Assembly: GCA_027484725.1 (NCBI GenBank)
Contig: JAIXSK010000016.1
Location: 1 to 64,000 of the forward strand
DNA from: Flavobacterium sp.
GTDB lineage: Bacteria > Bacteroidota > Bacteroidia > Flavobacteriales > Flavobacteriaceae
DNA length: 64,000 nucleotides
Direction: 5' to 3'
This document shows positions 18,113-28,666 of the stretch, one piece after another (position 1 is the stretch's first letter; each line of letters opens with the position of its first letter). A program made the position numbers and the translations under genes. The notes under the pieces are model-generated. The model was not told where the DNA came from. It did no database searches and saw nothing but the letters and a program-made list of their open reading frames with translations.

Positions 18113-18829
18113 ATGCTGATTACTTTCTTACAGGTACAAGCTGATTCTCTCGCACAAGCACCGGTTCAAGCCGCGCAAAATTCACCACTGACCAATGAAA
18201 TTTCTGTTCTTGAATTTATTTTCAAAGGCGGTTTCTTTTTGATTCCTATTGTGATTTTATTGGTCTATACCATTTACTTGATTTTTGAGCGGACTATGTA
18301 CATCAACAAAGTCGCTAAAATTGACCACCACTTAATGAAAGACATCCGCAACAGCCTCAATACAGGCAATCTTGATATGGCTTATTCTGTGGCGGATCGC
18401 GTGGGTAATGCACAGGGCAACGTGCTCAAAGAAGGCATCTTGACTATTGGTCGCCCTATTTCAGAAATTGAATCCAATATGGAACGCGCTGCCAACATTG
18501 AAATTGGCGAGATGGAAAAGAAACTCGGTCAACTCGGACTCATCGCCGGTATTGCACCTACACTGGGTTTTATCGGAACCATTTCTGGTGTTATTAAAAT
18601 TTTCTACAGTATCTCGGTTACCGAAGACATTAGTATCGGAAACATCTCAGGCGGTTTGTATGAAAAAATGATCAGTAGTGGTGCCGGTTTGATTGTAGGT
18701 ATTTTGGCCTACAGTGCTTATCACTTATTCAACGGGCGCATCGATGGTTTTGCGTTGTCTATTCAGAAGCAAGTATTAGAATTTGTAAGTATCATTCAAA
18801 GACCAAATCATGCCGATAAGACGAAATAA
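18113..18829 (+). CDS. MotA/TolQ/ExbB proton channel family protein
   Basis: TM segment FKGGFFLIPIVILLVYTIYLIFER; LGLIAGIAPTLGFIGTISGVIKIF; GLIVGILAYSAYHLF. Confidence 0.92.
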   Translation: MLITFLQVQADSLAQAPVQAAQNSPLTNEISVLEFIFKGGFFLIPIVILLVYTIYLIFERTMYINKVAKIDHHLMKDIRNSLNTGNLDMAYSVADRVGNAQGNVLKEGILTIGRPISEIESNMERAANIEIGEMEKKLGQLGLIAGIAPTLGFIGTISGVIKIFYSISVTEDISIGNISGGLYEKMISSGAGLIVGILAYSAYHLFNGRIDGFALSIQKQVLEFVSIIQRPNHADKTK

Positions 18830-19205
18830 AAGATTCCACGCTGAAGTTGCAACCTCGTCGCTCAGCGACATTATGTTCTTCTTGTTGTTGTTCTTTTTGA
18901 TTATTTCAACTCTGGCCAACCCCAACGTAATCAGAATGGTGTTGCCCAAATCAAAGAACAACGAAAAAACCAACAAGCAGCATATTTCGCTTTCGGTCAC
19001 CGAAGAGAAACGCTATTTTGTAGACAAAGAAGAAGTTGCTTTTGAAAACCTTGAGCAAACGCTGCTCTCTAAAATGGGGCCAGAGAAGGACCAAACCGTG
19101 GTTGTGCGAATTCCGTTCAATATGCAGGTACAAGATTTGGTTGATGTATTGCAGATTGGCGTCAGAAACAAACTCAAATTTGTGATTGCCACAAGTCCGA
19201 AGTAG
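18810..19205 (+). CDS. ExbD/TolR family biopolymer transport protein
   Basis: SLSDIMFFLLLFFLIISTL TM motif; overlaps the upstream ExbB-like gene. Confidence 0.92.
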   Translation: MPIRRNKRFHAEVATSSLSDIMFFLLLFFLIISTLANPNVIRMVLPKSKNNEKTNKQHISLSVTEEKRYFVDKEEVAFENLEQTLLSKMGPEKDQTVVVRIPFNMQVQDLVDVLQIGVRNKLKFVIATSPK

Positions 19206-19224
19206 ATTTTAAAAACAAAATACA

Positions 19225-19258
19225 AAAAAAGCAATAGTCTCACGGCTATTGCTTTTTT
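19225..19258. terminator. Bidirectional terminator between convergent exbD-like and tonB-like genes
   Basis: aaaaaagcaatag...ctattgctttttt inverted repeat. Confidence 0.75.
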
Positions 19259-19277
19259 GTTTGGGTAAACTTTTATT

Positions 19278-20171
19278 TTAATTCAAGCTAAAATTATAAA
19301 TAATCAAACCAACTTGTTTGTCCGGTGCTTTGGCATCAGCTTGCCATTTGGTACGCATGGCTGCATTTTTGGCTTCGTCTAGGAGGCATTTTGCCGCGTT
19401 GGTGGTTCCTCTAACACCGGGTTTGGCATCAATCACATTGCCCGATTGATCTACTGAGATCTGAACCGCTACTTTTCCTTCTTCATTACAGGTATAATTC
19501 GGCACTGGTTTACTGAGTGCTTTTCGGTTGCCTAAAAAATAACCCGGGCCATTGCCGGCACCGCTTCCTGAACCATTACCGCTTCCATTGCCTGAGCCAT
19601 TACCCGAACCATTGCCCGAACCGTTTCCGGTGCCTGATCCTGTTCCTGAACCAGAGCCACTATATCCGGATGAACTCAAGCTGCCATCCGGACGGCCTTT
19701 GTTTCCGGCTTGTTTGTCATTGCCGTCACCCCCTTTGTTTCCGCTTAATAAATTAGCCAAAGCATCGTTGGTGTTTTTTGAAACTTTTGGTTTTTCCGGA
19801 GCCGGTTGTTTGGTTTCAACTTGGGTCGGAACCGGGGTGGTTTTTTTAACTTTCTCGTTTTGTGTCATTGAAACAACATCTTCATCGTCGTTGTCTTGCG
19901 TGAGCACATTGTCTTGGGTTGCAGTAGGAGTCGGTGCTGATTGAGCCTCATTTTTCACATTGAGTGTTTGGCTTTTATAGTTATCGCCCAAGCCGTAGTC
20001 GCTGTCGCCAAAGTTCATTTCAATGCCGCCACCGCCACCGCCACCGATGAGCTCTTCTAAGTTGGCAGGTGGCCAAAAACGAATAAAAAACAAAATTAAA
20101 ATCAGTAAAGCCATGACCAAAGCGGTCAAAAGCATTGATTTTTGTTGGTCTTTATTAAGGGTAATGTCCAT
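19278..20171 (-). CDS. TonB-like energy transducer with Gly/Ser/Asn low-complexity linker
   Basis: N-terminal TM anchor; GSGNGSGNGSGNGSGNGSG repeat; C-terminal NYTCNEEGKVAVQISVDQSGNVIDAKPGVRGTT TonB-like domain; beside ExbB/ExbD. Confidence 0.8.
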   Translation of the reverse strand: MDITLNKDQQKSMLLTALVMALLILILFFIRFWPPANLEELIGGGGGGGIEMNFGDSDYGLGDNYKSQTLNVKNEAQSAPTPTATQDNVLTQDNDDEDVVSMTQNEKVKKTTPVPTQVETKQPAPEKPKVSKNTNDALANLLSGNKGGDGNDKQAGNKGRPDGSLSSSGYSGSGSGTGSGTGNGSGNGSGNGSGNGSGNGSGSGAGNGPGYFLGNRKALSKPVPNYTCNEEGKVAVQISVDQSGNVIDAKPGVRGTTNAAKCLLDEAKNAAMRTKWQADAKAPDKQVGLIIYNFSLN

Positions 20172-20252
20172 ATACGATTGAGTTAACTTCCTTTTTTAAA
20201 ACGAATAAATCTACTCAAAATTGTTGACCTGAAATGATTCGTTTGGCTAAGT

Positions 20253-21479
20253 TTATAACAATTGTTTCAACGCAATTTCAAATGCGGTTGCGCTGATGTT
20301 GGTCTTTGAAGGATTTTGATCGTAGGCTTTTTGAATCGCCTTTTTGATGGTTTGTGAAGTATCTGAAAAAATGGCTTCATCGGTCATTTGTACTTTCTTT
20401 TCCATAAAATAGGCAAATACGCGCGCCATTCCGCAATTCGAGATAAAATCCGGAATCAAGCTTGTGTTGGCATCGGTCGCTTCCATAATGGGGCCAAAAA
20501 AGATGGCTTGATCAGCAAACGGAACATTCGCTCCGCAAGTAATGACTTCTAATCCAGAGGCAATCATGCGCTCAGTTTGGTCTTGCGTCACCAATCTTGA
20601 AGCCGCACACGGAGCAAAAATTTCAGCACCCATCGACCAAATTTTTTCGTTGATTTCTTCAAAAGGTCTCAGGTTGTGTGCCACCAGTTTATTGCCGTCT
20701 TTATTGAGGAACAAGGTTTTGATTTGGTCAAACGTAAAGCCGTTTTCTGAAATCAATCCGCCTTCGCGATCAATAATTCCAACTACTTTTACACCCATTT
20801 CTGCCAAGTAAAATGCCGCGGCAGAACCCACATTGCCAAAACCTTGTACAATGGCTTTTTTGCCTTTGAAGTTGCCTCCGTATATGTCGTAGTAATGACG
20901 AACTGCTTCAGCCACGCCATATCCGGTTATCATATCGGCTACGGTATATTTACGCGACACATCGGGTGAGAATTTTGGGTTTTCAATCACTTTAATGACG
21001 CCTTGTCTGAGTTGTCCAATGCGGTTGATTTTATCGGCATCGGTTGGTTTGAAATGTCCGTTGAAAACACCTTCTTGCGGATGCCAAACACCACATTCTT
21101 CAGTCATAGGAATTACCTCGTGAATTTCATCGACGTTCAAATCACCGCCGGTTCCGTAGTAGCTTTTGAGCAACGGAGAAACCGCCTTGTACCAACGCTG
21201 CAAAACGCCTTTTTTGCGCGGATCATTCGGGTCAAAGTTGATGCCTGATTTAGCACCGCCAATAGCTGGCCCAGAAACTGAGAATTTAACTTCCATGGTT
21301 TTGGCCAACGATAAAACTTCATTCATGTCCAGACCTTTACGCATACGAGTTCCACCACCGGCAGCTCCGCCGCGCAAAGAATTGATGACGGTCCAACCTT
21401 CGGCTTCGGTTTCAGAATCTTTCCAGTTGAATATTATTTCGGGTTTTTTGTTTTCGAATTTTTCGAGTAAATCTTTCAT
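20253..21479 (-). CDS. Glu/Leu/Phe/Val dehydrogenase
   Basis: GGAKSGINFDPNDPRKKGVLQRWYKAVSPLLKSYYGTGGDLNVDE; VQGFGNVGSAAAFYLAEMGVKVVGIID. Start MKDLLEKF; the longer ORF start overlaps a TATATTTG box at 21504-21511. Confidence 0.92.
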   Translation of the reverse strand: MKDLLEKFENKKPEIIFNWKDSETEAEGWTVINSLRGGAAGGGTRMRKGLDMNEVLSLAKTMEVKFSVSGPAIGGAKSGINFDPNDPRKKGVLQRWYKAVSPLLKSYYGTGGDLNVDEIHEVIPMTEECGVWHPQEGVFNGHFKPTDADKINRIGQLRQGVIKVIENPKFSPDVSRKYTVADMITGYGVAEAVRHYYDIYGGNFKGKKAIVQGFGNVGSAAAFYLAEMGVKVVGIIDREGGLISENGFTFDQIKTLFLNKDGNKLVAHNLRPFEEINEKIWSMGAEIFAPCAASRLVTQDQTERMIASGLEVITCGANVPFADQAIFFGPIMEATDANTSLIPDFISNCGMARVFAYFMEKKVQMTDEAIFSDTSQTIKKAIQKAYDQNPSKTNISATAFEIALKQLL

Positions 21480-21683
21480 AAGTAATGATGCTTTTGAGCG
21501 CGGCAAATATAGTAAATACGTTTAGAGAAAAGAGCATTTTCGAGCTATTGAAAGTGAGTAAATTCATTTCAGGATTAATTTTTATATGTTATCAAAATGT
21601 GATTTAAACATAAAATTAATTCGATGTAAATGTTAAATAAATAAAGAGTTTTTAACAACTGTTAAACAGAGATAAGAAATCAA

Positions 21684-21691
21684 TATATTTG
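21684..21691 (+). promoter_or_regulatory. Putative -7 box (TATATTTG) for the reprolysin-like peptidase gene
   Basis: TATATTTG 27 nt upstream of the MKNKLLL start; no clear TTG -33 element. Confidence 0.4.
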
Positions 21692-21718
21692 ACAACTTAT
21701 CTAACTAATTTTAATAGT

Positions 21719-24700
21719 ATGAAAAATAAACTACTCCTGGTTGCTGCCTTAGCAATCTCTGGCTTTTCCTTTGCCCAAACGGGAAGGATTGCCTTCACTC
21801 AAGCCACTCATAAAGCAGGTGAAGCGGTGGTTGCCAACAAAAGTAACCTATTCAATCCAAGATTATTTTCGCTAGACGTAAATGCGTTGCGTCAATCATT
21901 AAGCAACGCGCCTGATCGTTCCGTTGTAGGAAAATCAAACGTGATTATTTCTTTTCCGAATTCAGAGGGTCAAATGGAACAATACCGTATTAAAGAATCA
22001 TCCAATATGGATCCGGCTTTGGCTGCACGATATCCTGAAATCAAATCCTATATTGGTCAAGGCGTGACTTCGCCAAGTTCGACCATTTATTTTAGTTTGT
22101 CACCGTTGGGTTTGCAAACCATGGTCATTAAAGCTGATCAATCAGCAGAGTTCATTGAACCATACACCACCAATTTAAGCACATATGCAGTATATCGCAG
22201 AGCAGACAGAGCAGCTTCATTGAATCGTTTTGAATGTAAAGTGATCAAAGATGTGCAGGATGATTTAGGGGTTGTTTCTGCCGCAAGACCTAATGCCGAT
22301 GATGCAACGCTCAGAACTTATCGTTTGGCGATGTCAGTAACGGGCGAATACACTGCCTATTTTGGAGGGACAAAAGCACTCGCTTTGGCTGCGATCAACA
22401 ACAGTTTGACCCGCGTTAATGGAGTTTTTGAAAAAGACTTTGCGGTTCATTTAAATTTGATTGCCAACACTGATTTGGTGATATATACCAGCGCATCAAC
22501 AGATCCGTACTCACCAGCATCGGCTTTAGATAATTGGAACTATCAATTGATGAACACCCTGAGTTCGGTAATTGGAAACGCTAACTTTGACATTGGTCAC
22601 CTTTTTGGTGCTACTGGTGGTGGCGGAAATGCTGGCTGTATAGGTTGTGTTTGCAGCAATGATATGTCAACATTCGTAGATACGGGCGTAACTTATCCAA
22701 ACAATTACAAAGGCAGCGGATATACATCTCCGGCAGATGGAATCCCGTCAGGCGATAATTTTGATATTGACTATGTTGCGCACGAAATGGGTCACCAATT
22801 CGGAGCCAACCACACTTGGACACACGGAGGTAATGAAGGAACAGGAGTTCAAGTAGAACCAGGTTCAGGTTCAACCATCATGGGGTATGCCGGTATTACT
22901 ACATTAGATGTTCAGCCGCATTCTGACGCTTATTTTCACGCGGTAAGTATTCAACAAGTGACCAATTTTATTAAGACGACCACTTGTCAAACCAATACGG
23001 CTACCGGAAATTCTATTCCAACAGCCAATGCAGGCTTAGATTATACAATTCCCAAAAGCACTCCTTTTATGCTCACCGGAACCGGAACTGACGCCAACGG
23101 AGACGCACTCACATACAATTGGGAGCAAATGAATTCTCAGACAACAGCTGCAGCGCCCAGCGCAACTAAAACTACGGGTGTTAATTATCGTTCATACATA
23201 CCCACTACATCTCCAACGCGTTATTTTCCGAAAATGTCATCGGTATTAACTGGTGCAACCACCACTGCAGGGAGTGAAATCACTGTGGAAGCTTTGTCTT
23301 CAGTAGCCAGAACACTCAACTTTAGATTTACCGTTCGCGACAACAGAGCAGGCGGAGCCGGAAACAACAGCGACGATATGGTGGTAACCGTCAACGGAAC
23401 TGCCGGGCCGTTTGCTGTAACAGCTCCTAATACGGCTGTTTCGTATTTGGGTGGAAGTACGCAAACCGTAACTTGGAATGTATCCGGAACAACAGCCAAC
23501 GGTGTGAATTGTGCCAATGTAGACATTTTAATTTCTACCAATGGCGGAACCTCTTGGAGTACTTTATTGGCTGCAACTCCGAATGACGGAACGCAGGCGG
23601 TAACCATTCCAAATACACCGGGAACAACCAATCGCATTATGGTCAAAGGAACCAATCATATTTTCTTTGATGTTTCAAACACCAATTTTACGATTACTGC
23701 AGGTTCATCAGATACTACAGCGCCAACGGCTCCGACAGGCCTAGCTGCTTCAGGAACTACTCAAACGACTACGAATTTGTCGTGGACAGCTTCAACCGAC
23801 AATGTGGGTGTTACAGGCTATGATGTATATCAAGGGGCAACTTTAAAAGGTTCTACTACCACGGCCACTACTTTTGCTGTAACCGGATTAACCGCTTCAA
23901 CAGCCTATACATTTACGGTAAAAGCAAAAGATGCAGCCGGAAATGTTTCAGCGGCGAGCAATACAGTAAACGTGACCACCTTAGCAGCATCTGACACCAC
24001 CGCACCAACCGCACCAACAAGCTTAGCTGCTTCAGGAACTACACAAACAACCACTAATTTATCGTGGACAGCGTCAACCGACAATGTTGCGGTTACTGGA
24101 TATGATGTGTATCAAGGCGCTTCTTTAATTGGGTCAACCACAACGGCTACTAGTTTTGCGGTGAGCGGTTTGACAGCTTCAACAACTTATGCATTTACTG
24201 TAAAAGCCAAAGATGCCGCCGGTAATATTTCAGCAGCGAGTAATACGGCTAACGTAACTACTTTGGCCAACTCAGGCAACGCGACCGATTTGATGTTCTC
24301 AGAATACATCGAAGGTTCATCCAACAACAAAGCGCTTGAAATTGCCAACAATACAGGCGCAGCCGTGAATCTTTCTATTTACACCGTAAAAAAACAAACC
24401 AATGGCGCTGGCGCATGGTCAACCGGAATTGCGCTTTCAGGTACTTTAAACAACGGAGCCAAGTTTGTTATGGTCAATAGTTCAATTAACGTGGCTTGTT
24501 ATAGTGCTGCATCGGCCAATATTTCAACTGCAGGAAATGAATTGACTTTTAACGGTAACGATGCGGTAGGCTTGTTCAAGAATGGCGTGCTGATTGACAT
24601 CATCGGAACTTTTAACGGAGGAACCGCCAACTTTGCTATTGATGTTACCCTCAGAAGAAAAGCTACCATATTGTCCCCTAATACCACCTTTAATTTAACC

Positions 24701-24997
24701 GGTGAATGGGATTCTTTTGCTACGGACACTTGTGGTGGATTAAACAATCGTCCGGCTCAGATTACGGCTGATATGAGCAACATCAAATTATTTCCGAATC
24801 CGGTTCAAGGCGATTTCTTGAACGTTTCAGAAGCTGAGAATGCATCATACAGAATTATCAATTTACTAGGGCAAGAAGTTTCGAAAGGAACTGTTCAAAA
24901 CGGAGCAATTTCTGTTTCAACATTGGCCGCCAATATCTATATGTTAGAACTAGAGTCAAAAGGAGAAACCGTTGTCAAACGTTTTATCAAACAATAA
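21719..24997 (+). CDS. Secreted reprolysin-like (M12B-type) metallopeptidase with two FN3 domains, lamin-tail-like domain and T9SS type A sorting domain
   Basis: Zinc motif [13 protein letters not shown]; tandem FN3 modules ([31 protein letters not shown]); [24 protein letters not shown]-terminal [14 protein letters not shown]...VVKRFIKQ. Confidence 0.92.
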   Translation: MKNKLLLVAALAISGFSFAQTGRIAFTQATHKAGEAVVANKSNLFNPRLFSLDVNALRQSLSNAPDRSVVGKSNVIISFPNSEGQMEQYRIKESSNMDPALAARYPEIKSYIGQGVTSPSSTIYFSLSPLGLQTMVIKADQSAEFIEPYTTNLSTYAVYRRADRAASLNRFECKVIKDVQDDLGVVSAARPNADDATLRTYRLAMSVTGEYTAYFGGTKALALAAINNSLTRVNGVFEKDFAVHLNLIANTDLVIYTSASTDPYSPASALDNWNYQLMNTLSSVIGNANFDIGHLFGATGGGGNAGCIGCVCSNDMSTFVDTGVTYPNNYKGSGYTSPADGIPSGDNFDIDYVAHEMGHQFGANHTWTHGGNEGTGVQVEPGSGSTIMGYAGITTLDVQPHSDAYFHAVSIQQVTNFIKTTTCQTNTATGNSIPTANAGLDYTIPKSTPFMLTGTGTDANGDALTYNWEQMNSQTTAAAPSATKTTGVNYRSYIPTTSPTRYFPKMSSVLTGATTTAGSEITVEALSSVARTLNFRFTVRDNRAGGAGNNSDDMVVTVNGTAGPFAVTAPNTAVSYLGGSTQTVTWNVSGTTANGVNCANVDILISTNGGTSWSTLLAATPNDGTQAVTIPNTPGTTNRIMVKGTNHIFFDVSNTNFTITAGSSDTTAPTAPTGLAASGTTQTTTNLSWTASTDNVGVTGYDVYQGATLKGSTTTATTFAVTGLTASTAYTFTVKAKDAAGNVSAASNTVNVTTLAASDTTAPTAPTSLAASGTTQTTTNLSWTASTDNVAVTGYDVYQGASLIGSTTTATSFAVSGLTASTTYAFTVKAKDAAGNISAASNTANVTTLANSGNATDLMFSEYIEGSSNNKALEIANNTGAAVNLSIYTVKKQTNGAGAWSTGIALSGTLNNGAKFVMVNSSINVACYSAASANISTAGNELTFNGNDAVGLFKNGVLIDIIGTFNGGTANFAIDVTLRRKATILSPNTTFNLTGEWDSFATDTCGGLNNRPAQITADMSNIKLFPNPVQGDFLNVSEAENASYRIINLLGQEVSKGTVQNGAISVSTLAANIYMLELESKGETVVKRFIKQ
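23706..24262 (+). repeat. Tandem near-identical FN3-encoding repeats (two units of about 280 nt)
   Basis: Protein units [54 protein letters not shown]... and [54 protein letters not shown]... Confidence 0.9.
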
Positions 24998-25016
24998 TTT
25001 TAGATTATTATATATT

Positions 25017-25049
25017 AAAAACGCTACTCATTGAGTGGCGTTTTTTTTT
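25017..25049. terminator. Terminator between convergent peptidase and anmK genes
   Basis: aaaacgctactca-ttg-agtggcgttttttttt inverted repeat. Confidence 0.75.
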
Positions 25050-25113
25050 GTTTTTTCAATAGAGCAAATACTATATTCGTTAAAAAGATGATGTGCAAAA
25101 AAGAAAAGTGCAA

Positions 25114-26178
25114 TCAACTTAAAATCACGCCCGAGGAATGGTCTTTTTTTGCGCCCGTTACACTCGATAAAACATTGATTTCGCCCCGAAGTTTGAGCAC
25201 GCCCAACAACCCAAAAATGAGGGCTTCTTTGTATTCTAATATTTTGGCTGACGGAATTTCAATCTGCATTTCGGGCAGTTCGCTTCTGAGATGATGCATC
25301 AAAAAATCATGGTATGCCCCACCGCCGGTAGCCAATAATTTTCCTGATTTTTTGGGCAAAGCCAAAGCTGTTTGATAGGCGATGTGTTGCACAAAAGTGT
25401 TTAGTTTATCTTCGGTCGGGATTTCAAACTTTTCAATCAAAGGGAGCACGGTGTTTTTAACATATTCGATGCCGAGTGATTTGGGATAAGACAAACGATA
25501 ATATTCTAATTCATTAAGCGCTTTTAAAAGCATCGGGTTCAATTGCCCCGAGCGTGCGATTGTTCCGCGGTTGTCATAAGCAAGCCCGAGTTGGTGGGCA
25601 TAAAAATTCAAAACGGTATTCACTGGAGCAATGTCAAAAGCAATTCTGCCGGCAGACGTTTCAAAAGAAACATTTGAAAATCCACCCAAATTCAAGCAAT
25701 AATCATAATTGGCAAAAAGCAATCGATCGCCGATGGGTACTAGAGGAGCGCCTTGTCCACCGAGTTTTACATCTTGCACCCGAAAATCGCAGACTACTGT
25801 TTGCCCGCAATACTCAGCTATTTCGGGTAAATTGCCAATTTGTAAAGTAAAACCGTTTTGCGGTTGATGCAAAATCGTGTGTCCGTGCGAACATACTGCA
25901 TCGAGATTTTTAAGTTGATTCTTTTGAATAAAATCGCGGATGATATGGCCCAAAAGTGCGGTATAATCCTCATTGAGTTTTTGTAATTGTGTCTCAGAAA
26001 AATCAACGGCTGATTTAAGCTGATCGACCCAAAAATCTGAATAAGCAACGGTCTGGGCTTCTAAAATTTCAAACGACCATCGACCTTGGTCAATACTGAA
26101 TTTCAGGTGTGCCAAATCAACTCCGTCGAGCGAAGTTCCCGACATCACACCCACTACATGATAGCTATGGTTCAACAT
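25114..26178 (-). CDS. anmK: Anhydro-N-acetylmuramic acid kinase
   Basis: VGVMSGTSLDGVDLAHLKF; CSHGHTILHQP; NLGGFSNVSF; ATGGGAYHDFLM. Confidence 0.93.
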   Translation of the reverse strand: MLNHSYHVVGVMSGTSLDGVDLAHLKFSIDQGRWSFEILEAQTVAYSDFWVDQLKSAVDFSETQLQKLNEDYTALLGHIIRDFIQKNQLKNLDAVCSHGHTILHQPQNGFTLQIGNLPEIAEYCGQTVVCDFRVQDVKLGGQGAPLVPIGDRLLFANYDYCLNLGGFSNVSFETSAGRIAFDIAPVNTVLNFYAHQLGLAYDNRGTIARSGQLNPMLLKALNELEYYRLSYPKSLGIEYVKNTVLPLIEKFEIPTEDKLNTFVQHIAYQTALALPKKSGKLLATGGGAYHDFLMHHLRSELPEMQIEIPSAKILEYKEALIFGLLGVLKLRGEINVLSSVTGAKKDHSSGVILS

Positions 26179-26199
26179 GTTTTAAAATTACGAAATCGT

Positions 26200-26230
26200 T
26201 TGAAAAATTAACATTAATATCATACTTTTG
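26200..26230 (+). promoter_or_regulatory. Bacteroidota-type promoter upstream of acyl-CoA dehydrogenase
   Basis: TTG (26200-26202)-N20-TACTTTTG (26223-26230). Confidence 0.55.
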
Positions 26231-26274
26231 GGGCACTAAAAATAAAGAATCAACAAACATAAACCCAACAAACC

Positions 26275-27414
26275 ATGGATTTTAATTTGACCGAAGAACA
26301 CCTCATGATCCAACAAGCAGCCAAAGATTTTGCACAAGCAGAGTTGTTGCCAGGCGTTATTGAAAGAGACGAACATTCTAAATTTCCGGTGGAGCAAGTC
26401 AAAAAAATGGCGGAGCTTGGATTTTTAGGAATGATGGTTGACCCAAAATACGGTGGTTCTGGTTTAGACAGCGTTTCATACGTCTTAGCTATGACTGAAA
26501 TTGCTAAAATAGACGCTTCGGCTGCGGTGATTATGTCGGTGAACAATTCACTGGTTTGTGCCGGTTTAGAAAAATATGCCTCTGAAGAGCAAAAACAAAA
26601 ATATTTGGTGCCATTGGCGCAGGGTCAGGTCATTGGTGCATTTTGTTTGTCAGAGCCTGAAGCGGGTTCTGATGCGACTTCACAAAAAACTACGGCCATT
26701 GACAAAGGTGATTACTATTTGCTCAACGGAACCAAAAACTGGATTACCAATGGTTCGTCGGCTTCAACCTACATTGTGATTGCGCAAACCGATATTGAAA
26801 AAGGCCACAAAGGAATCAATGCTTTTATCGTTGAAAAAGGCTGGGCCGGTTTTGAGATTGGACCCAAAGAAAAGAAAATGGGCATCCGCGGTTCAGACAC
26901 GCATTCACTGATGTTTTCTGATGTAAAAGTTCCGAAAGAAAACCGCATTGGCGAAGACGGCTTTGGGTTTAATTTTGCGATGGCGGTGCTCAACGGCGGC
27001 CGTATCGGGATTGCCTCACAGGCACTCGGAATCGCCACCGGAGCTTATGAATTGGCTTTAAAATACGCACAAGAGCGCAAAGCTTTTGGCAAAGAAATTT
27101 TCAAACATCAAGCCATTGCCTTTAAACTGGCCGATATGGCTACCCAAATTACTGCAGCTAAAATGTTGTGTTTAAAAGCAGCCTGTGAGAAAGACCAAGG
27201 TTTGGATATTTCAACCTCGGGTGCCATGGCCAAATTGTACGCTTCAGAAGTAGCTATGAATACCACCGTTGAAGCGGTTCAAATTCACGGCGGAAACGGA
27301 TACGTATCAGAATATCACGTTGAACGTATGATGCGCGATGCCAAAATCACACAGATATACGAAGGAACTTCAGAAATTCAACGCATTGTTATTTCGAGAG
27401 GTTTGATAAAATAA
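26275..27414 (+). CDS. Acyl-CoA dehydrogenase
   Basis: AFCLSEPEAGSDATSQKTTA; KMGIRGSDTHSL; QIHGGNGYVSEYHVERMMRDAKITQIYEGTSEIQRIVISR. Confidence 0.95.
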   Translation: MDFNLTEEHLMIQQAAKDFAQAELLPGVIERDEHSKFPVEQVKKMAELGFLGMMVDPKYGGSGLDSVSYVLAMTEIAKIDASAAVIMSVNNSLVCAGLEKYASEEQKQKYLVPLAQGQVIGAFCLSEPEAGSDATSQKTTAIDKGDYYLLNGTKNWITNGSSASTYIVIAQTDIEKGHKGINAFIVEKGWAGFEIGPKEKKMGIRGSDTHSLMFSDVKVPKENRIGEDGFGFNFAMAVLNGGRIGIASQALGIATGAYELALKYAQERKAFGKEIFKHQAIAFKLADMATQITAAKMLCLKAACEKDQGLDISTSGAMAKLYASEVAMNTTVEAVQIHGGNGYVSEYHVERMMRDAKITQIYEGTSEIQRIVISRGLIK

Positions 27415-27430
27415 ATTTTCCTGAAAAATT

Positions 27431-27466
27431 AAAGAACCCGTTCCATTCAAATGAACGGGTTTTTTT
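27431..27466 (+). terminator. Terminator after acyl-CoA dehydrogenase
   Basis: aacccgttc...gaacgggtttttt inverted repeat. Confidence 0.7.
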
Positions 27467-27493
27467 ATGCAAATCTTTTTTATATTAGCCCTC

Positions 27494-28174
27494 ATGTATG
27501 AAGAGCTAAAATATTGGTATTTGCGTGACCACAAATTGTTTCGCACTTTGAGCATGTCTCAAATCAAACAATTGTGCATCATTACCGGATACAAAAAAGC
27601 CCAAAAAGGCGATGTTATTTATTTTGGTTCCGGAGAACTTCCGCGTATTTATTTGCTCAAAAAAGGAAGCATTAAAATTGTTGCTTTGGATGAAGAAGGC
27701 AATGAAGTGGTCAAGGATATCATTCAAAAAGGAGATTTATTTGGTCATCTTGAGCTGGATGAAGTTCAAGAAGTCAATGAATATGCAAAAGCGTTGACTC
27801 CAGAGGTTTCCATATGCAGTTTTTTGCAATCTGACTTTGAACAATTGATGCTCAAACATCCGGATTTGGCATTGTCATACACCAAATTTGTCGGGTTAAA
27901 AATGAAGCGCCTCAAAAACAACTACAGCAATTTGATGTCTAAAGATGCCCGAACACGTTTGATTTCTTTTTTTTATGAATGGGCACAAAAAGAGGGCAAA
28001 ACCACCAATGGCAAAACATATATTGAGAATTACCTTACCCAAAATGATATTGCTCAAATCATTTGCACTTCAAGACAAACCGCTGTTCAATTGCTCAACG
28101 AATTAGAGTCGGCGGGATGGGTATACTACAGCCGCAAAGAGATTATTATTGAGGATATTGAAAAATTAAAATAA
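27494..28174 (+). CDS. Crp/Fnr family transcriptional regulator
   Basis: Cyclic-nucleotide-binding-like N-terminus and HTH_Crp C-terminus (YLTQNDIAQIICTSRQTAVQLLNELESAGWV). Confidence 0.9.
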   Translation: MYEELKYWYLRDHKLFRTLSMSQIKQLCIITGYKKAQKGDVIYFGSGELPRIYLLKKGSIKIVALDEEGNEVVKDIIQKGDLFGHLELDEVQEVNEYAKALTPEVSICSFLQSDFEQLMLKHPDLALSYTKFVGLKMKRLKNNYSNLMSKDARTRLISFFYEWAQKEGKTTNGKTYIENYLTQNDIAQIICTSRQTAVQLLNELESAGWVYYSRKEIIIEDIEKLK

Positions 28175-28194
28175 AATTTACCGCTAATGTCGGG

Positions 28195-28665
28195 TTGCTG
28201 ACATTTCTCCATTTCAGGGCTCTATACTTTTGGAAAAAAAAGATGAGCCACAGTTTCAAAATTATTGTATTTCTTTTCTTGTTGACCGCTTGTCAGGTTG
28301 AAGGAAATTTAACAAGCAATCACGCTTTAGGAACAAGTTTGTCCGGCCAAGCAAGATTGGTTTACACAGCTGATTTTACAACCACTGATGGCATCTCAGG
28401 CAGCGGTAGTCTAGAGATTTATGCAGACCAAAAAAAGTATAAACTTAAATTGGTCAATTATTCTATTGAAGATGGCCCTGATTTAAAGGTTTATCTCTCT
28501 CAAAGCAATACGCCTAATGCCTTTGTCAATTTGGGGAATTTAGCTCGTCAGCAGATATATATATTACCTGAAAACATAAATTTTTCCGAATATAACCATG
28601 TGCTTATTCATTGTCAGCAATACAATCATTTGTTTGCTTATGGCACTTTAATCCCTCAGATGTAA
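28195..28665 (+). CDS. DM13-domain lipoprotein
   Basis: Lipobox LLTACQ; GSGSLEIYADQKKYKLKLVNYSIEDGPDLKVYLSQSN...YILPENINFSEYNHVLIHCQQYNHLFAYGTL. Start may be the internal ATG at 28242 (MSHSFKI). Confidence 0.8.
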   Translation: MLTFLHFRALYFWKKKMSHSFKIIVFLFLLTACQVEGNLTSNHALGTSLSGQARLVYTADFTTTDGISGSGSLEIYADQKKYKLKLVNYSIEDGPDLKVYLSQSNTPNAFVNLGNLARQQIYILPENINFSEYNHVLIHCQQYNHLFAYGTLIPQM

Positions 28666-28666
28666 T

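Noticed and set aside
19517-19944. Pro/Leu-rich ORFs antisense to the TonB-like gene
   Set aside because: Reverse reading of the (GSGN)n low-complexity tract.
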